Assembly: GCA_035079385.1 (NCBI GenBank)
Contig: JAVHKY010000013.1
Span: forward strand, 3,410,001 to 3,474,000
Origin: Aspidiotus rigidus
Lineage: Eukaryota; Arthropoda; Insecta; Hemiptera; Diaspididae
Length of the DNA stretch: 64,000 nucleotides
Reading direction: 5' to 3'
The notes beneath the pieces were generated by a model, which worked only from the letters and a program-made list of their open reading frames with translations, was not told the DNA's origin and made no database searches. Made by a program: the position numbers and the translations under genes. Of this stretch, positions 1-35,443 are shown one piece after another (positions within the stretch are counted from its first letter, which is position 1; each line of letters begins with the position of its first letter).

Positions 1-418
1 GGATTCACCAGGATTCTTGAGGTTACATTTAAAAGAGGATTTCAAACATTCCATGAAAAAATCAGCTCTGTATTCTTCGTGTCTTGGTTTATGTGTGTCT
101 CTGAAGTTTTCATTGGGGATAATTTATTGGTCCGATAAAAGAAATGGTTCAAACTATAGGTAATGAAACATGCAAATAGCATGTATAAGCAATAAAATTG
201 ATTGTTTGACCGATAGATTTATGAACAGTTGATTAGCAATTATAAGCAATAAGTTTGAAAAAAAATTAACGATAATTTGAGGACGATAATTTATTTAGAA
301 TACACGATAATGAATTATTATTTCACCCGATCAAAATCTGATACATTTATTCCCATCAGCTGTTCATTACTGGTAACATGTTCTTATATGTTCATGATTC
401 ATAAAATCTTCTTACGCA
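1..418. other. AT-rich sequence with no recognised feature
   Basis: No coding pattern or repeat recognised. It adjoins the transposase relic that becomes readable near 420, so it may hold decayed upstream parts of that element, but no conserved residues could be made out. Confidence 0.4.
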
Positions 419-1182
419 TTGTCCGAGCATAATGAGGAAATATTCACCGCTGTGTCGAACTTATTCCTGGAGAAATGGAGGGCGGTGAAGAATACGAAAG
501 TTAAAGATTTTGTGGATTACTTTCAATCGCAGTGGTTGCAGAAGAAGCGGCTATGGTCACCGGAGCAGCTCCAGGGTACCCTGTCACTAATAATGGTCTA
601 GAAGGAACGAATTTGGCCATCAAACGTGGTCACACGTTGCGAGCACGACTGCCTGTGGGCCAATTTCTTCGTAAGCTCGTCGATTTAGTGAGAAAGTGGT
701 CGGAAGATCGAGACCCTCTTGGCACCAATTGTGTTCATTTCTGTGAGACGCCGACCATTCCTCTTAAAATATGGACAAGTGCATAACATTGGGCGCTTGA
801 GAATCGAAAGGTGCTTCAGCGGAAGGGAGAAGGACAGGTTATTCGGTATTACACGTCCACAACAGGTAAGCCGCCAATCACCCCACTTCGCTTAACAGAG
901 TACGATAGGAAAAAAGGAGTGTGGGGTACTTTTGAAGACTTCTTGGAAAGTTACAGGAGTACCTGGGTCATCACAGTACCTAAGGACATGCCAATGATGC
1001 CAGAGAAGTCTTCGTGTACGTGCCCAGCTTTCTCCAAGAAGAATCTCTGTAAACACATCGTCGGCATGAGGATTCGCCAAAAAACGGTTACCGTGCCGGA
1101 AGAAGCCAAGCGGATTCCTCTTGGTCAAAAAAGGAAAAGGGGGCGTCAGGCTAGAGCGAAACGGGCTCTTCTTATTCAATAA
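419..1182 (+). pseudogene. MULE (Mutator-like) transposase C-terminal relic with SWIM zinc finger
   Basis: Three consecutive + strand segments read as the C-terminal part of a Mutator-like transposase, the enzyme that cuts and moves MULE DNA transposons. The order is a helical stretch with FVDYFQSQW; then GAAPGYPVTNNGLEGTN followed by a basic stretch; then a SWIM zinc finger CTCPAF-x6-CKH at about 1017-1056; then a basic tail (GQKRKRGRQARAKRALL) ending at TAA 1180-1182. The reading frame changes once near 555, and an in-frame TAA at 784-786 breaks the last part. The N-terminal DNA-binding part and the upstream DDE residues are absent. This is therefore a dead, 5'-truncated copy. The family call rests on the SWIM finger and the tail; the broken state is read directly from the sequence. 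Confidence 0.8.
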
Positions 1183-4100
1183 TGACTTTTTTTTTAATCA
1201 TTCACTTTTTCAACGTTGTCTTTTTTTCCCCTTTTTTTATCAACATTTTTTCAAATTTTTATTTTGCAATATTACATTTTAAAGTTCATCCAGCTTTTTT
1301 TATCGCTGACACTATATTGTTTACCTTAAATTTCTTACTGCGAGATGAAATTATTTATCGAGTATTTATTTTACTATTGTTCGTTGCGTTTTCTTACTGT
1401 TGGAATAAGTTTTTTAATGTGTAACATCTCCATTTACTGTGCTTCTTATTTAATATTGCTGAACAAGATTAACTACTGTGCATACCATCTTTTTTAATGT
1501 TCATTCCCTCTCTTTTATTGGGCCGATAAATCCATACCGTTTTCATTTTGAAGAAAAAAAGTAGAGATGTCGCGGTTACCTTAGACCCATAATATAAAGT
1601 GAGTGTGCCTCGGGCTCGATAAGGTTTCACATCTCAGCATTGGAATTTGAATTCCATGGTCTGTATTGCGGAGATTTAAACTAGATGATCAACATTTCTG
1701 CTATGATACGAAGATTGAATCAATTTTTAGTTGGAGCATATTTGACTTTCCCCCTGGGTAGACAATCCTCTTGAAATTTTCTTCTATGAGGTGGCTCGTA
1801 TACTTGACCGGCACTTCCACTGTTTGCTAGGATGTATGGCCACCGAGAGTGGAGAGAACACTCCTTCTTTTAGAGCAGCAGTGGGCAAACTTTTCTTCTC
1901 GTGATCGTATTTTGAAATGACCACATTTCACACAAAAATCAGAAAAAAATTGCACATTTTAGTTGTTCCAAATTTCACGTTTTTTGTTTATTTTGGAATT
2001 GTTTCGCGATCGACTGAAAATCATTTAGCGATCGACCAGTAGATCTCAACCAGTTTCCCCGCCACTGTTTTAGAGGATCCGAAGTCATAGGATCTTTACG
2101 TTGGTCGCGGTAGAGTTTAAGAACTTCAACGTAAATTGGCTGATCCCCCCCCCCTAGCCAGGTTTGGCTTCCATCAATCGTGCTGGAACAACTGTTTTGT
2201 CTCGCAAGTTGTGGATGAAGTCATATCGAATTGCTGCGATTATCTCTCATCATTTCTTCCCGAAAGATAGGAATAATCCTGTTTTCTACATTTGATGTGT
2301 GTATATATTTGTTTCCTTCTTCTTTATCGATTTTCTATTTTGAACGAGGCAGAGGTTGAAGGAAGTTTGAAATATATACGCGTGAAAAATTTCAGGAGTC
2401 GATGACCTTGCGGTGTTAATCGGTTTAGAGAGGAGGACCGTCGCGTTGAGACATAATCAAACCCAGTTCAGAGTGTTTCCGTTTGAATGATTTGAGTCGT
2501 ACGAAGGGGACAGAGGTCCCTTTCTTTCGATCCATATCGAAGATATTTCTCTTTCTTCTAGCTGTTGCAACAGACAAATAAATATTCATTTAAATACCAA
2601 ACCAATCAAGATATTGTTTGGGAAAAAATTGTAAAATTTGATCCGAAATGATAAGAGCTGGATCCTAATTTTATCAGAACAAGAGGTTTGAAACGTCAGG
2701 GTGTGAAACAGTGTGAGTCAGGATCAGGTATTATAGTATTGGTATATGTTTGGTATAGTCAACTTGTTGTACCGTGTAAAATATCAAGAAGGTTATTACG
2801 GCGATCGCATGACGGCAGTTCTCTGCCCGTATATAAAGATTCCTTAAAAGGAGATACGCCGCATTTGTGGAGGCGAACTTGCTGTAGTGTACTAGTCTGC
2901 CGTGTATTATGACGTCAATGTCGTCGTCGTCGCCGCCGCCGTTGTCGTATTCGATTCTCCTAGACGGCCCTTCTTACTCGTCGATGATTTTTTTCCCGTT
3001 AAAATTGGGGAGGGGGCTGTGAATATCATACTGGGCGCTAGGGTACTATCCCGGAACTTATTTTTCGTTAAAAATTGACCTCGCGTCGTAGATTACTTCA
3101 CGTGTGTAAAATCGTCGTGATGTTTGGTTTTACGTGAATTCTTTTCCTAGTTACTTCGGTCTCGTCTTTTTCTTTCGGAGAAAGGATGGTCTCTACTGAA
3201 GAACACTCGACAGCGCGGTATGAAGCGAACCGACCTTGATCTTGGCAAATATTATTACGTATATTACATATTTATGCCTCGTCCGAAGTCCCGAAAAATC
3301 GTTTTGTGTAATTATCACGGTTCGGTAGCTCGGTAGATTTTTCTTTCGATCACCTTAAAGGCGGTATCCGTTTTGTGTACTGCAGCATCCTTGATGGAGG
3401 TTACTTAGCGAGGACATCTTTCTTGAAACATTAACTAAGCGTATTTACAATTATAAAAATGAAAGTATATTAAAGAGCAAATTATTGTTATTTTGTATGT
3501 TTTTATTTTTCGTACAACGTCTCAGATGAATCGTAAATTTTTCATCTCATTGTGCGAAAGAAAAATTGATAGGATGACTCAGTTTTGCGCTCATTATCAT
3601 AATGTACTCTTCATTTGGGTATCGTAGGAGGATTGTTTGAATTAAGAAAGATAACGTATAATACGTGATATGTATACTAGCTTATCTAGGAGGTTTTTTC
3701 GGGTGAAAATATTCTGTTTTTTTTTTTTGGAATGTTCTTTTTTTATAGAAAAAAAGATGTTTGTACCCGAGGGGAGTGAGTGGGTATAGTTGTATGTACT
3801 TTGCAAATCTTACATGACCTCTGTTGCGCTTGTCGTTGAAATTGAATTCGAATAGCAAAATAAATGGTGATAAGAACCTGCTGCACATATGTCATTGAAT
3901 ACAGTATAACTAAAGTTTTTCTGTAAAGTATAATTGCTTTACATATTGTGGCCTACACGTCGAGTTTCAACGTATTTTCGCTCGTTAAAAATGAGTTTAT
4001 GTGTATAATGTAGACGACGATGTTCAACGAGTTATCTTTGTTATGGAGCAAGAAAGCTTGTTCAGTGGTTACTTCCTACGAAACTGGACAAAGTTGAGAA

Positions 4101-5760
4101 ATTTCAATGAGACATGCATTACAAGATGAAAGTATATCGTGCTTCGTGACATAAAAGAGTAGCTAAAAATTTGAGTCATTTATTTTACGAAATGATTTTT
4201 CTGACGCTTGAGTCGCGATACTTCTTCAGATCGCAGATTTTTCGTAACTTGTTGTTCCAAAATTTGATGTTTTTACTCGAATTAGCGGAAGGAAAGAGTG
4301 ACTCTGTGATTGTGCGTGCTGTTCTGAATTTTACTTTCCTTGGTATGAATTCTGGGATTTTTAGTATCAATTTATCAGCGATGGTACTATAACTTTTTAA
4401 CGGTACTCCTAAATTTTTCTTCAATTGAAGGATACTGGGAGAAAAGAGGGAATATCACATGAGAAGAAACGGTTGTGGTTTTGATAATCAGGTTCAATGT
4501 TTCCAGTTTTTTGTTACATGACGTTGCTCAAATTTGCTCTTAAGATATGGAAAAGGTTGATGTATGATTCCGGGATTGAAGTATGAGAAGGTCAAACTTT
4601 GAAAAGACTGTCATGTATCAAACATAATAAATTTTCCGTCTATCCTTCCATCCTTATTCAGTGTCTGGAAAGACGGGTCTGCATATTTTTCTGTTGTCTC
4701 AAGCAGAACAAGAACTTCAACCCTTCCCTGTCAATTTTCAATACACTGTACTCGCATTTGAGCCAGCCAGCGCCAGTATTCGAATCGGTCATCCGTGAGG
4801 AGTGCTAGCAGTCAAATAGACCATATTTGTGATTCAAAATGAGTAACTTTCGCTAGCGCTGTATCAAAAAAATGAGCATTCTACGATGAGAACTTGATTC
4901 TCATGACTCCTGAAATCAAGTTTGTATTAGTTAAGGATGTACAGGGGTGTGAAATAGAGCTCCAATTTCTCAGATCGTAAATTTTTCCCTGTCATTCCAT
5001 CAATGAAGTAGTAGTAGTAGTTCGTTCTCACGCCACACTAGCACCAATCGTCCGAAAGGTACAATATGCCTGACCGTCGATTTGGATGTACCTCTATTCA
5101 ATATTTTGTTCCGGAGATCGGGCCGACTACCCGCTATGAGCGCTGGAATCGACAGAATTACAAAATGAATTAAGAAGGTTTTAGCGTTTGAATGCTAATT
5201 ATGAAACCTCAGACAAAGTATCTCGAAAACGAAGCCATTCAGCGGAAAAATTGAGAGAACAAAATTTGTACGACTTACGTTCTCTTGAAAACTATGATTT
5301 TGATTAGTTTAAGAAGAGCGGACATCATTTGCACCGCTCGTCATGTGCGATACTAGCGCTGACTGGTTAGATTAAGTGGAGGCCGAAAGGTTTCTCTAAA
5401 TTGATCAAAATAAATTTTTGTAAGAAGGCATTTCATGATGAGAGAGACAGAAGTGCCCCAGCTAGTTTGAAAAAAAAAAAATTGCTGGCTTTATCGAAAA
5501 TTCAACCTGCCACTCATGGCGCCGCCTGGTGCCGATAGTAGTTCTAAAAAGTCTTTGAACTTACTACCGCCCAACGCAAAAATGTCAATATCTTATTACA
5601 CTCGAAGGAGAAACCATGTAATGCCAATTTGTCTCATAATAAATGTAAATATTACAGACCTGTCAACAAGTAGATAGATGGGTAGGGTCCCGTGACGTCA
5701 TGAGACAATCGTGGTTTAAGGAGCGACGAGGGATCTACCTAGTAGTAGGTGGTGACGTTG
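1183..5760. other. Non-coding stretch, probably kinesin 5' flank or first intron
   Basis: Scattered short ORFs here show no protein similarity I recognise. Local features are poly-T runs, a (GTC/GCC) triplet run at 2919-2948 and a short (AGT) run near 5010. If the missing first kinesin exon lies left of the window, this is intron; no splice-ready first exon was found here. Confidence 0.4.
2829..2948 (+). promoter_or_regulatory. Possible core promoter: TATA-like box, CRE palindrome, triplet run
   Basis: TATATAAAG at 2830-2838 is followed about 80 bp downstream by a perfect CRE palindrome TGACGTCA (2910-2917) and a CpG-rich GTC/GCC triplet run. The combination stands out from the AT-rich surroundings and lies upstream of the kinesin gene on the same strand. 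No transcript start or coding exon could be tied to it, so this is only a candidate. Confidence 0.2.
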
Positions 5761-5860
5761 ATTTAGTTTAGAGACTCGAAAAATGTTTCCAAAGTTGCTA
5801 AGAGTATCTTAAGGGGCTCACTGTCTTCAATAGCTTCATCCACCGTCTCTTTCTTGATAG

Positions 5861-6489
5861 CCGAATTGAGTCCCAAAGTGTCGGGGTACATAACCGAATT
5901 GAGTCCCAAAGGTAGAGAGGACGGTAAAATAATATCCGAATTGAGTCCCGAAGTGTCGGCAGTACTAAGTCTGAGAAGGTGGGTGAATTTGTTCATTTTC
6001 CTTCATCCTCTGCTGTAAGTAACTCAATGTTCATCATTGAATGGATAATTTTCGCAAAAATACGATGGAATGGAATTTCCTTCGTCCTCTGCTGTAGGCA
6101 ACTTGATCCCAGCTTTTTACAGTTCATGGATTTAAGTACAACGCTTCTGTTCCTCTAGTATTTGGTCTTCTGACAAATAAGACGAATAAAGCCTATGAAA
6201 CATTCTTTTGACATTGTAAATGAAATAATTGATCTCACCTTGGAGTTTGAATACTCGGAATTGTTCGATTCCTTCTACGCTGCACACCCCAATATTTTCA
6301 TTCTCAAAGATACTCTTCTTGAAATCCAATGCAACATTTATACCAAAATTATCAACATGATTGTTGAAGAAGTGTTTAGGCATAAGGGAAATAAGAATCA
6401 TTCTTGAACTTGGAACTCAATTCATTTGTATACCCCCGCTATGTCGGGACTCAATTCGGCTAAAAAAGATAGTTTGGGACTTAATTCAG
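5861..6489. mobile_element. Inverted-repeat element with clustered CCGAATTGAGTCCC motifs at both ends
   Basis: The 14-bp motif CCGAATTGAGTCCC occurs three times on the + strand at the left (5861, 5894, 5936). It recurs inverted, exactly or nearly, three times at the right (6411-6425, 6446-6459, 6476-6489). This makes an inverted-repeat element of about 630 bp with repeated ends. The interior has a second repeated string around 'cctctgctgta' (near 6008 and 6086) and a 90-codon minus-strand ORF (6401-6132) that matches nothing I recognise. Multiple end motifs resemble subterminal transposase-binding sites of DNA transposons, but the superfamily cannot be named. Confidence 0.55.
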
Positions 6490-9400
6490 CATTGCCCACA
6501 AAAACAACAACTTTGGTGTGATTTTGTCTGTACAAAAAAAAAAAAAAAAAAATGTTGATTCCCATTTATTGTTATCATCCAGTTAATGTTATCATTGAAT
6601 TGGTCCACTTGTGATCATATTGAGCGGTATGCACGCACTGTAGTTGCAAAAGCAACTTGCAATGTAAGTCAACGCAAGCATCACCCGCTCTTAAGTAAGC
6701 TATAGATATTGCTGACCTCCAAAATTAGTGATTCTTTTCTTTCCAATTACAAAATCATTGCTGGCCACCAAACTTGAGATTTTTTTTCTTTCTGGTTTCT
6801 AAATCATTGTTATATGTATCAGTTAATTATTTTTGATTTGTAATATTCATTAATTTATTGTGAGTCGATATCTACAAATTATAATAAAATTTTATGATGG
6901 GTGCTAATAATTACTTGAACTTTCAGTTATAGGAAGTATGAGGCTAAAATGAATTCTCGAGTCTACAACTTGTAATAAAGTAAAAACTATAATATTTGCA
7001 CATTGTAAAGTATAGAAACACACGTGACAAGATGATACATAATATGTCATGTATTACTTCCTCAACTATTCAACTTTCATCCTTCATTTATTCAAAAATG
7101 GAGCATCGCGCGGAAATTTTTAATAGAACATCATTTATGTATTTTTTGGCGCTCTACAATTTCTTTCTCCTGATTTTTTTCTGAAGAAGCGACATTCACT
7201 CTGAAAATCACAAAATACAAATCTAGACCACATTTTTTTGCCCCCCTGGGGTCAGTCCGCACGTCATAAAATTAATGAGTGTGACTTTTAGTACACAATT
7301 TTATGTGCCAAATTTTAGCTGTCCTCTATTAGTTCCGTGCTCGTACAATTTTTTCATGTAATATGACTGGACTATAAAAGGTATAACTTTGTATGTGAGA
7401 GTATTCGACAATCAGTTCTTCATAGAAAAAAACATTTTGAGTAAAGAAAATCGGGAAAAAAATCTACTAAGATGAAATTACTGAAAGAATTGGTTCTCTG
7501 GAAGATAGAGGACTTACTTATAATTGAAATGAATTCGGAAAAACTAGTTCTGATTGCTTATTTGTCTCAAGTATGTGAAATTAAAAAGAACAAATCTTTC
7601 ACTTGAAGACTTTCTCGTTTGAAGAAAATAGAGCAACAACAAGTCGGAAGGTTTCGTGTACGAAATCTGAGAAGGTCTTATTTTGTACACTTGAACGATG
7701 AGGTAATCCAATAATTTTATCACTTCGAACAAAATGTTGGTCGACATCTTCATCTTTAAAATTTCTTACGCAATATTTTAAGATGATCTGTTTAAAAAAA
7801 GAACAAATTTTCCACATCTGCGGCTCCGGTGAAGCTTGATTCATAATTATTTGTCTTTTTGCATACTTTTAATGAATATCATTTGATTTCATCTCACTAA
7901 CTTGTTCATCATAATTGTAACTTTATGGTCTATTTGATGATTACCGCAGATGATATTATATGGTTTCACATGCTTTGACATCATTACGTACAGCATTCTG
8001 GCATTTCGTTTTCATAATATGTGAACGATCGGATCGATTCAGGAAATGTATATATTTTTTTTAAACGACGTGAGTTTATGATTATATATACGGCACAGCA
8101 ATAGAACCGTGTATTGATCGTGTGACCGAAATAACACCCAAATGCGTTGATTAATTTCAGTCAATGGGTGTGAACGGTTCCGAGCGTTTTTCTGTTTGAC
8201 GTGATGTCACTTTTGTATGTACCAAAATTGCTGCTGTTTTGATAAATTTAGATTGAGCAATGACGACCCCCTTTCCGGTAAAATTTCCACGTATAAGAAG
8301 TACGCGAGCAAAAATTCTGAAGGAGTGACGAGAGTGGGTTTTGATGAGTTTGAAATTTCTATCAAATTGAAGCGCCCAATGCAAAATATGTACTCTTTAT
8401 CGAATAATATTTATATTAGGAGCTGAGAGTTCAAGGATGATAAATTCGACTAGTTCAAGAATGATTGCGCAGATTCAGAGTCCAAGATAAGTGAATTTGT
8501 CGAAGGTCGGTGCAAGAAATTTAATGTCTATGATTCATATTCAAGCTCATTTCCTTTTTTCTCTCTTCAACCATGTTGTTTACTCGTGGATCAAATTCAA
8601 GTTAGTCAATTATGTATTTGCGCAATAACGTACTTTATTGCTCCTTTTACCACCCATCCTCTGTTAAGATGTAGAAAATTTCAACGAAGTATGAAATAAT
8701 AGCTGAACTTCAGAAAGCAGATAGAACGGATCTTGACTTGGATTATATCATTTACGAGTATTGCAAGATTTTGAAAAAATAGATATTGCTATACTACCGT
8801 AGAATCAAATTGATGATAAAGAGTGGAGGTAAGGGAGTTTTCGGGCGTTATACTTTCAAGAGAAAAAAAAATTAGAGAACTTCGAATTATGTAGATCATC
8901 CGAACTCTTCTAAGAGCACCACAATCGACAAAATTGAAAATAGGATTCCTTGACCAGAATAAATGAGGAATGCTAGGAACGTGCTCTATGGGACAGATTT
9001 GGTTTTGATCTCGAGAATTGAATATATTTTACCCGCCATATACGTATAAAAGTCCAAATATTTCTAATTTCTACCCCATGGTGTATAGCTCGTCGGTCCG
9101 AATTTCGCCAAGTCCGATTTCCGATGACAAAAGAGTGGAAAAGGGAGAGAAAAAAGAAAAGGAGAAAGAATTTTTCCTCAAGCGTAAACTACAAACGTCC
9201 TGGGAGTTTGTACAGTTCAGAACTACATACCAAAAGAAGTGGCGATTCTATCTATAGGTAGAAGCAAACGAGTAGGATTCTTGTATTATACAATTGTGTC
9301 CAATTCGATTTCGAATAGATCGATTTGCCAGTGAGCCTACTGTGGGAAGATCCGGACTACAAGAATTCATTTCGGAGGAGATACCTCCTATTGCGGAGAA

Positions 9401-10416
9401 AACTCATAGCTCAGGAGTGATTATGGCGTTTGAAGCAAGTTCCTCGTACTCGAATATTTTAACTGGAAACCTGTTTTGTGCAGGAGGGGGCTTTTGTGGG
9501 AAAACGACCTCTTTCCGCCGTCCGTACGGAAAATCAAGGAGACGGCGACTGTGATATACTTTGAGGACCTCGAAAAATTTCTGTAGGTTTACCATAGAAG
9601 TGAAATATCGGCTTTGAGTCATAAATATTAGGAGAGGGATTTCGAAAAAATTGAGGTCGACTTTGGAGCTATGGAGAAGGAGGTCTAGGCTAGATGCTAA
9701 ATTTCTTTTGATATTAATCGCATTTCTGAGGAATAAGAAAAGAGTTTTCTCAGTTTTTTACAATATTTTTTAAATAATAATTTTACGAGTTCTCGGAAGA
9801 GTTGCTCAAAATTTTAGTGAAACAACAAAAACATTGCACTTCCGTAGTGCAATGTTTTCTCGCTCTCTTCTTATTGCTTGTTTCAAAAACTAAATCTATG
9901 TTCATCGTTCACTATTTAGATAATGTCCATTTACGGTCTTTGACTTGTGAAGCTTATCTGAACCAATATTGGCTAATGGAACTTTTTAGCATTTATAGTT
10001 TGTTGACCTTAAACTGAATGACTGAAATGAATGCCAATTTGTCCTTATACATAATCACCCTATTTTAAAAGTTCGATAGTCGAGACTGGTATACGTATAT
10101 ACTTCGCCATCACATCACCTTCGTGTAATTGTATATGATGATGAACGATTCATTTTTTTTTTTCTTATTCATCTACAGTGCAGTGTGTAAAATGTAATTG
10201 AATTGGTACAAACTACGGTTCTGTAGTCTGTTATTATGGTTGCTAATATCTATAGCAACGTAATGTATGTACGTTCAGATGTCGGTACGAAACTATTCAG
10301 TTATTTATTCAATTATTATGTCTATATAATACTCATGTACACCTCTACCTTTTACATGTTGAAATAAAACGAGCCATTGGTTGTGCCGCTAAAAATATAC
10401 GTCTTCTCTGTTTCAG
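6490..10416. other. AT-rich non-coding stretch before the first visible kinesin exon
   Basis: No gene recognised. It contains a poly-A run near 6533-6551 and a short perfect hairpin at 9828-9858. The last bases are a pyrimidine-rich tract and the CAG acceptor of the first visible kinesin exon, so this is most likely intron. Confidence 0.5.
9828..9858. repeat. Short perfect hairpin
   Basis: A 13-bp arm (AAAACATTGCACT) pairs perfectly with its inverse after a 5-nt loop. No U-rich run or gene context gives it a function. Confidence 0.5.
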
Positions 10417-33648
<23,232 letters not shown>

Positions 33649-35443
33649 ACTACTTAAAATAATAATAATAATCATAATGATAAAATTCGAAAACCAAGGA
33701 TAAGTAATAGAATCGTTATTTGTGCTTCGAAAAACTGGGAAAATGTGATCTCCCCTTCATGATGAAGCAGGAAAGCATTTAAAAAGAAAGAAAACGTATT
33801 GAATAATTTTCTTTTTTTTTCGTAAAAATAATAAACAGCTTACCAAATTATTTATGCGTTTAATTTTGATATTAACTGCTATTTAATGAGGGAAAAATTG
33901 CTGCAGGTACGGATAAAAAAAAATACCAGTGCACGGCTTTTTTACGTTTTTTGTTTTTAATGATTGTTTCACGAGACGAACATCTCTGAATTTCTTATCT
34001 TCTAAGTTATAACTACTGTTTTTTGTTTCCTTTTTTTTTTATTTTATGTATTTTATTAAGGCTCTCGTCATTAACCAAGTATATTTTCTTCTTCCTTGTT
34101 AACTGATTGTTTTTGAAAAAATCTGGTATATTTGTTTGAAAAAAGAAAAAAAAAAAAATCAATCTGCTCTTTCTTGTCACATTTTTAATAATCTTCGAAG
34201 AAGAAATGTAACTTTTTATTGCAGTATTTTCCTTTTTTTTTTGTAATTTTCCTCCGTTCAATATTTATTGCGACATTAATTTTACCGGAATTTGAATTTT
34301 GTTTTTTCCTTTCACTAAATTTTAAAAACCCGTGTTAACGACGAATAAATATCATTAAAATGTGATCGTTTTAGCAAGATTTCGTGTCGAATACTTGATT
34401 GTTGAGTAAGACTGATTGGCTATTTTTTTCTCTGTCATTAAATTGTACGAGTATCTTTCATTCAATGTTCCAACAAACTATTAGCAACGATAAGGAGCCT
34501 TATTATATTGGTTTTCATATCCACCTTTTGGACGAAGATCTCGTGTCTCGTTTTTGGAAACATTTCTCATCAATTCAACGAATGAGTCGCTTATGCTCAT
34601 GGACCATTATGAGATTGGATTGAAAAACGAAATACACCGTGGAAAACAAATTTATTTTACTCCTATATGTAATTTCTTTGTCTGCTGCTAATGATACTCA
34701 TCTCGCTGGTAGTTCAATCGTATTATACTCATTTTATGACTTTTTTCCTTCGTCTTTTCCATGTATTATTGTAGTATGGTTCAAAACCTGTTTTAACTAA
34801 ATTGTTTCAAAGCGCGATTTTGATGACAAAAAAAGAAGAAAAAACAATAGAAAAAGAATACCTAGTAAATAAACAAATTGTACATGTATAACAAATAACC
34901 TGATTATAGTGATATTATTAAACAAATTAAATACGTTTTGTAAAACCGCGCGTTCTTCCCATTTCGTTATTATTTTTCCCCCTTTTCTTTTAAACCTTGT
35001 AGATTCTATCTCAGTTAAAGCTGTTCATCACACGGAAACTTGACAAGTTTTATTGTTCCAAGTAAATTTCTCATACGAAATATAGTACAACTGATAAAAC
35101 ATATTAAAAAAAATAATAAGACTTTATGTGCATGCATTTAAAAATATGGTTAAAAATCAAAAAATTGAAGGGGTAAATACCACGGACTCAAATCTATTAT
35201 TTCTCTTTGATTTCAAAACAAAAACATTGGCTACTTAGCATAGCTTGTTGAAAATTATAAGAGTAGCTTTTCAATAAATGGTTATTCCAGAACTCAACAA
35301 TACACAATTAAAACTTCTATTTACAGAATTATTACGAACGTAGGGAAAAGGAAAGCGCTACACCTTAAATGAGGTACGTAATTAAATAACAACTGAAGAA
35401 GGTAAATAACATTATCACAAATCAATGGCAGCATTTTCCAATA
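33649..35443. other. Convergent 3' flanks of kinesin-13 and the ILRUN-like gene
   Basis: The kinesin stop (33646-33648) and the ILRUN stop (35444-35446, minus) face each other across 1.8 kb of AT-rich sequence. It holds an (AAT) microsatellite just after the kinesin stop, several + strand AATAAA hexamers (for example 33829, 34345 and 34868) and minus-strand ones such as TTTATT at 35049-35054. These suit 3' UTRs and polyadenylation sites of both genes; which are used cannot be told. Confidence 0.55.

Noticed and set aside
2919..2993. ATG-initiated Ser/Pro-rich ORF as the missing first kinesin exon
   Set aside because: It shows none of the expected start-exon residues and no donor in the required phase.
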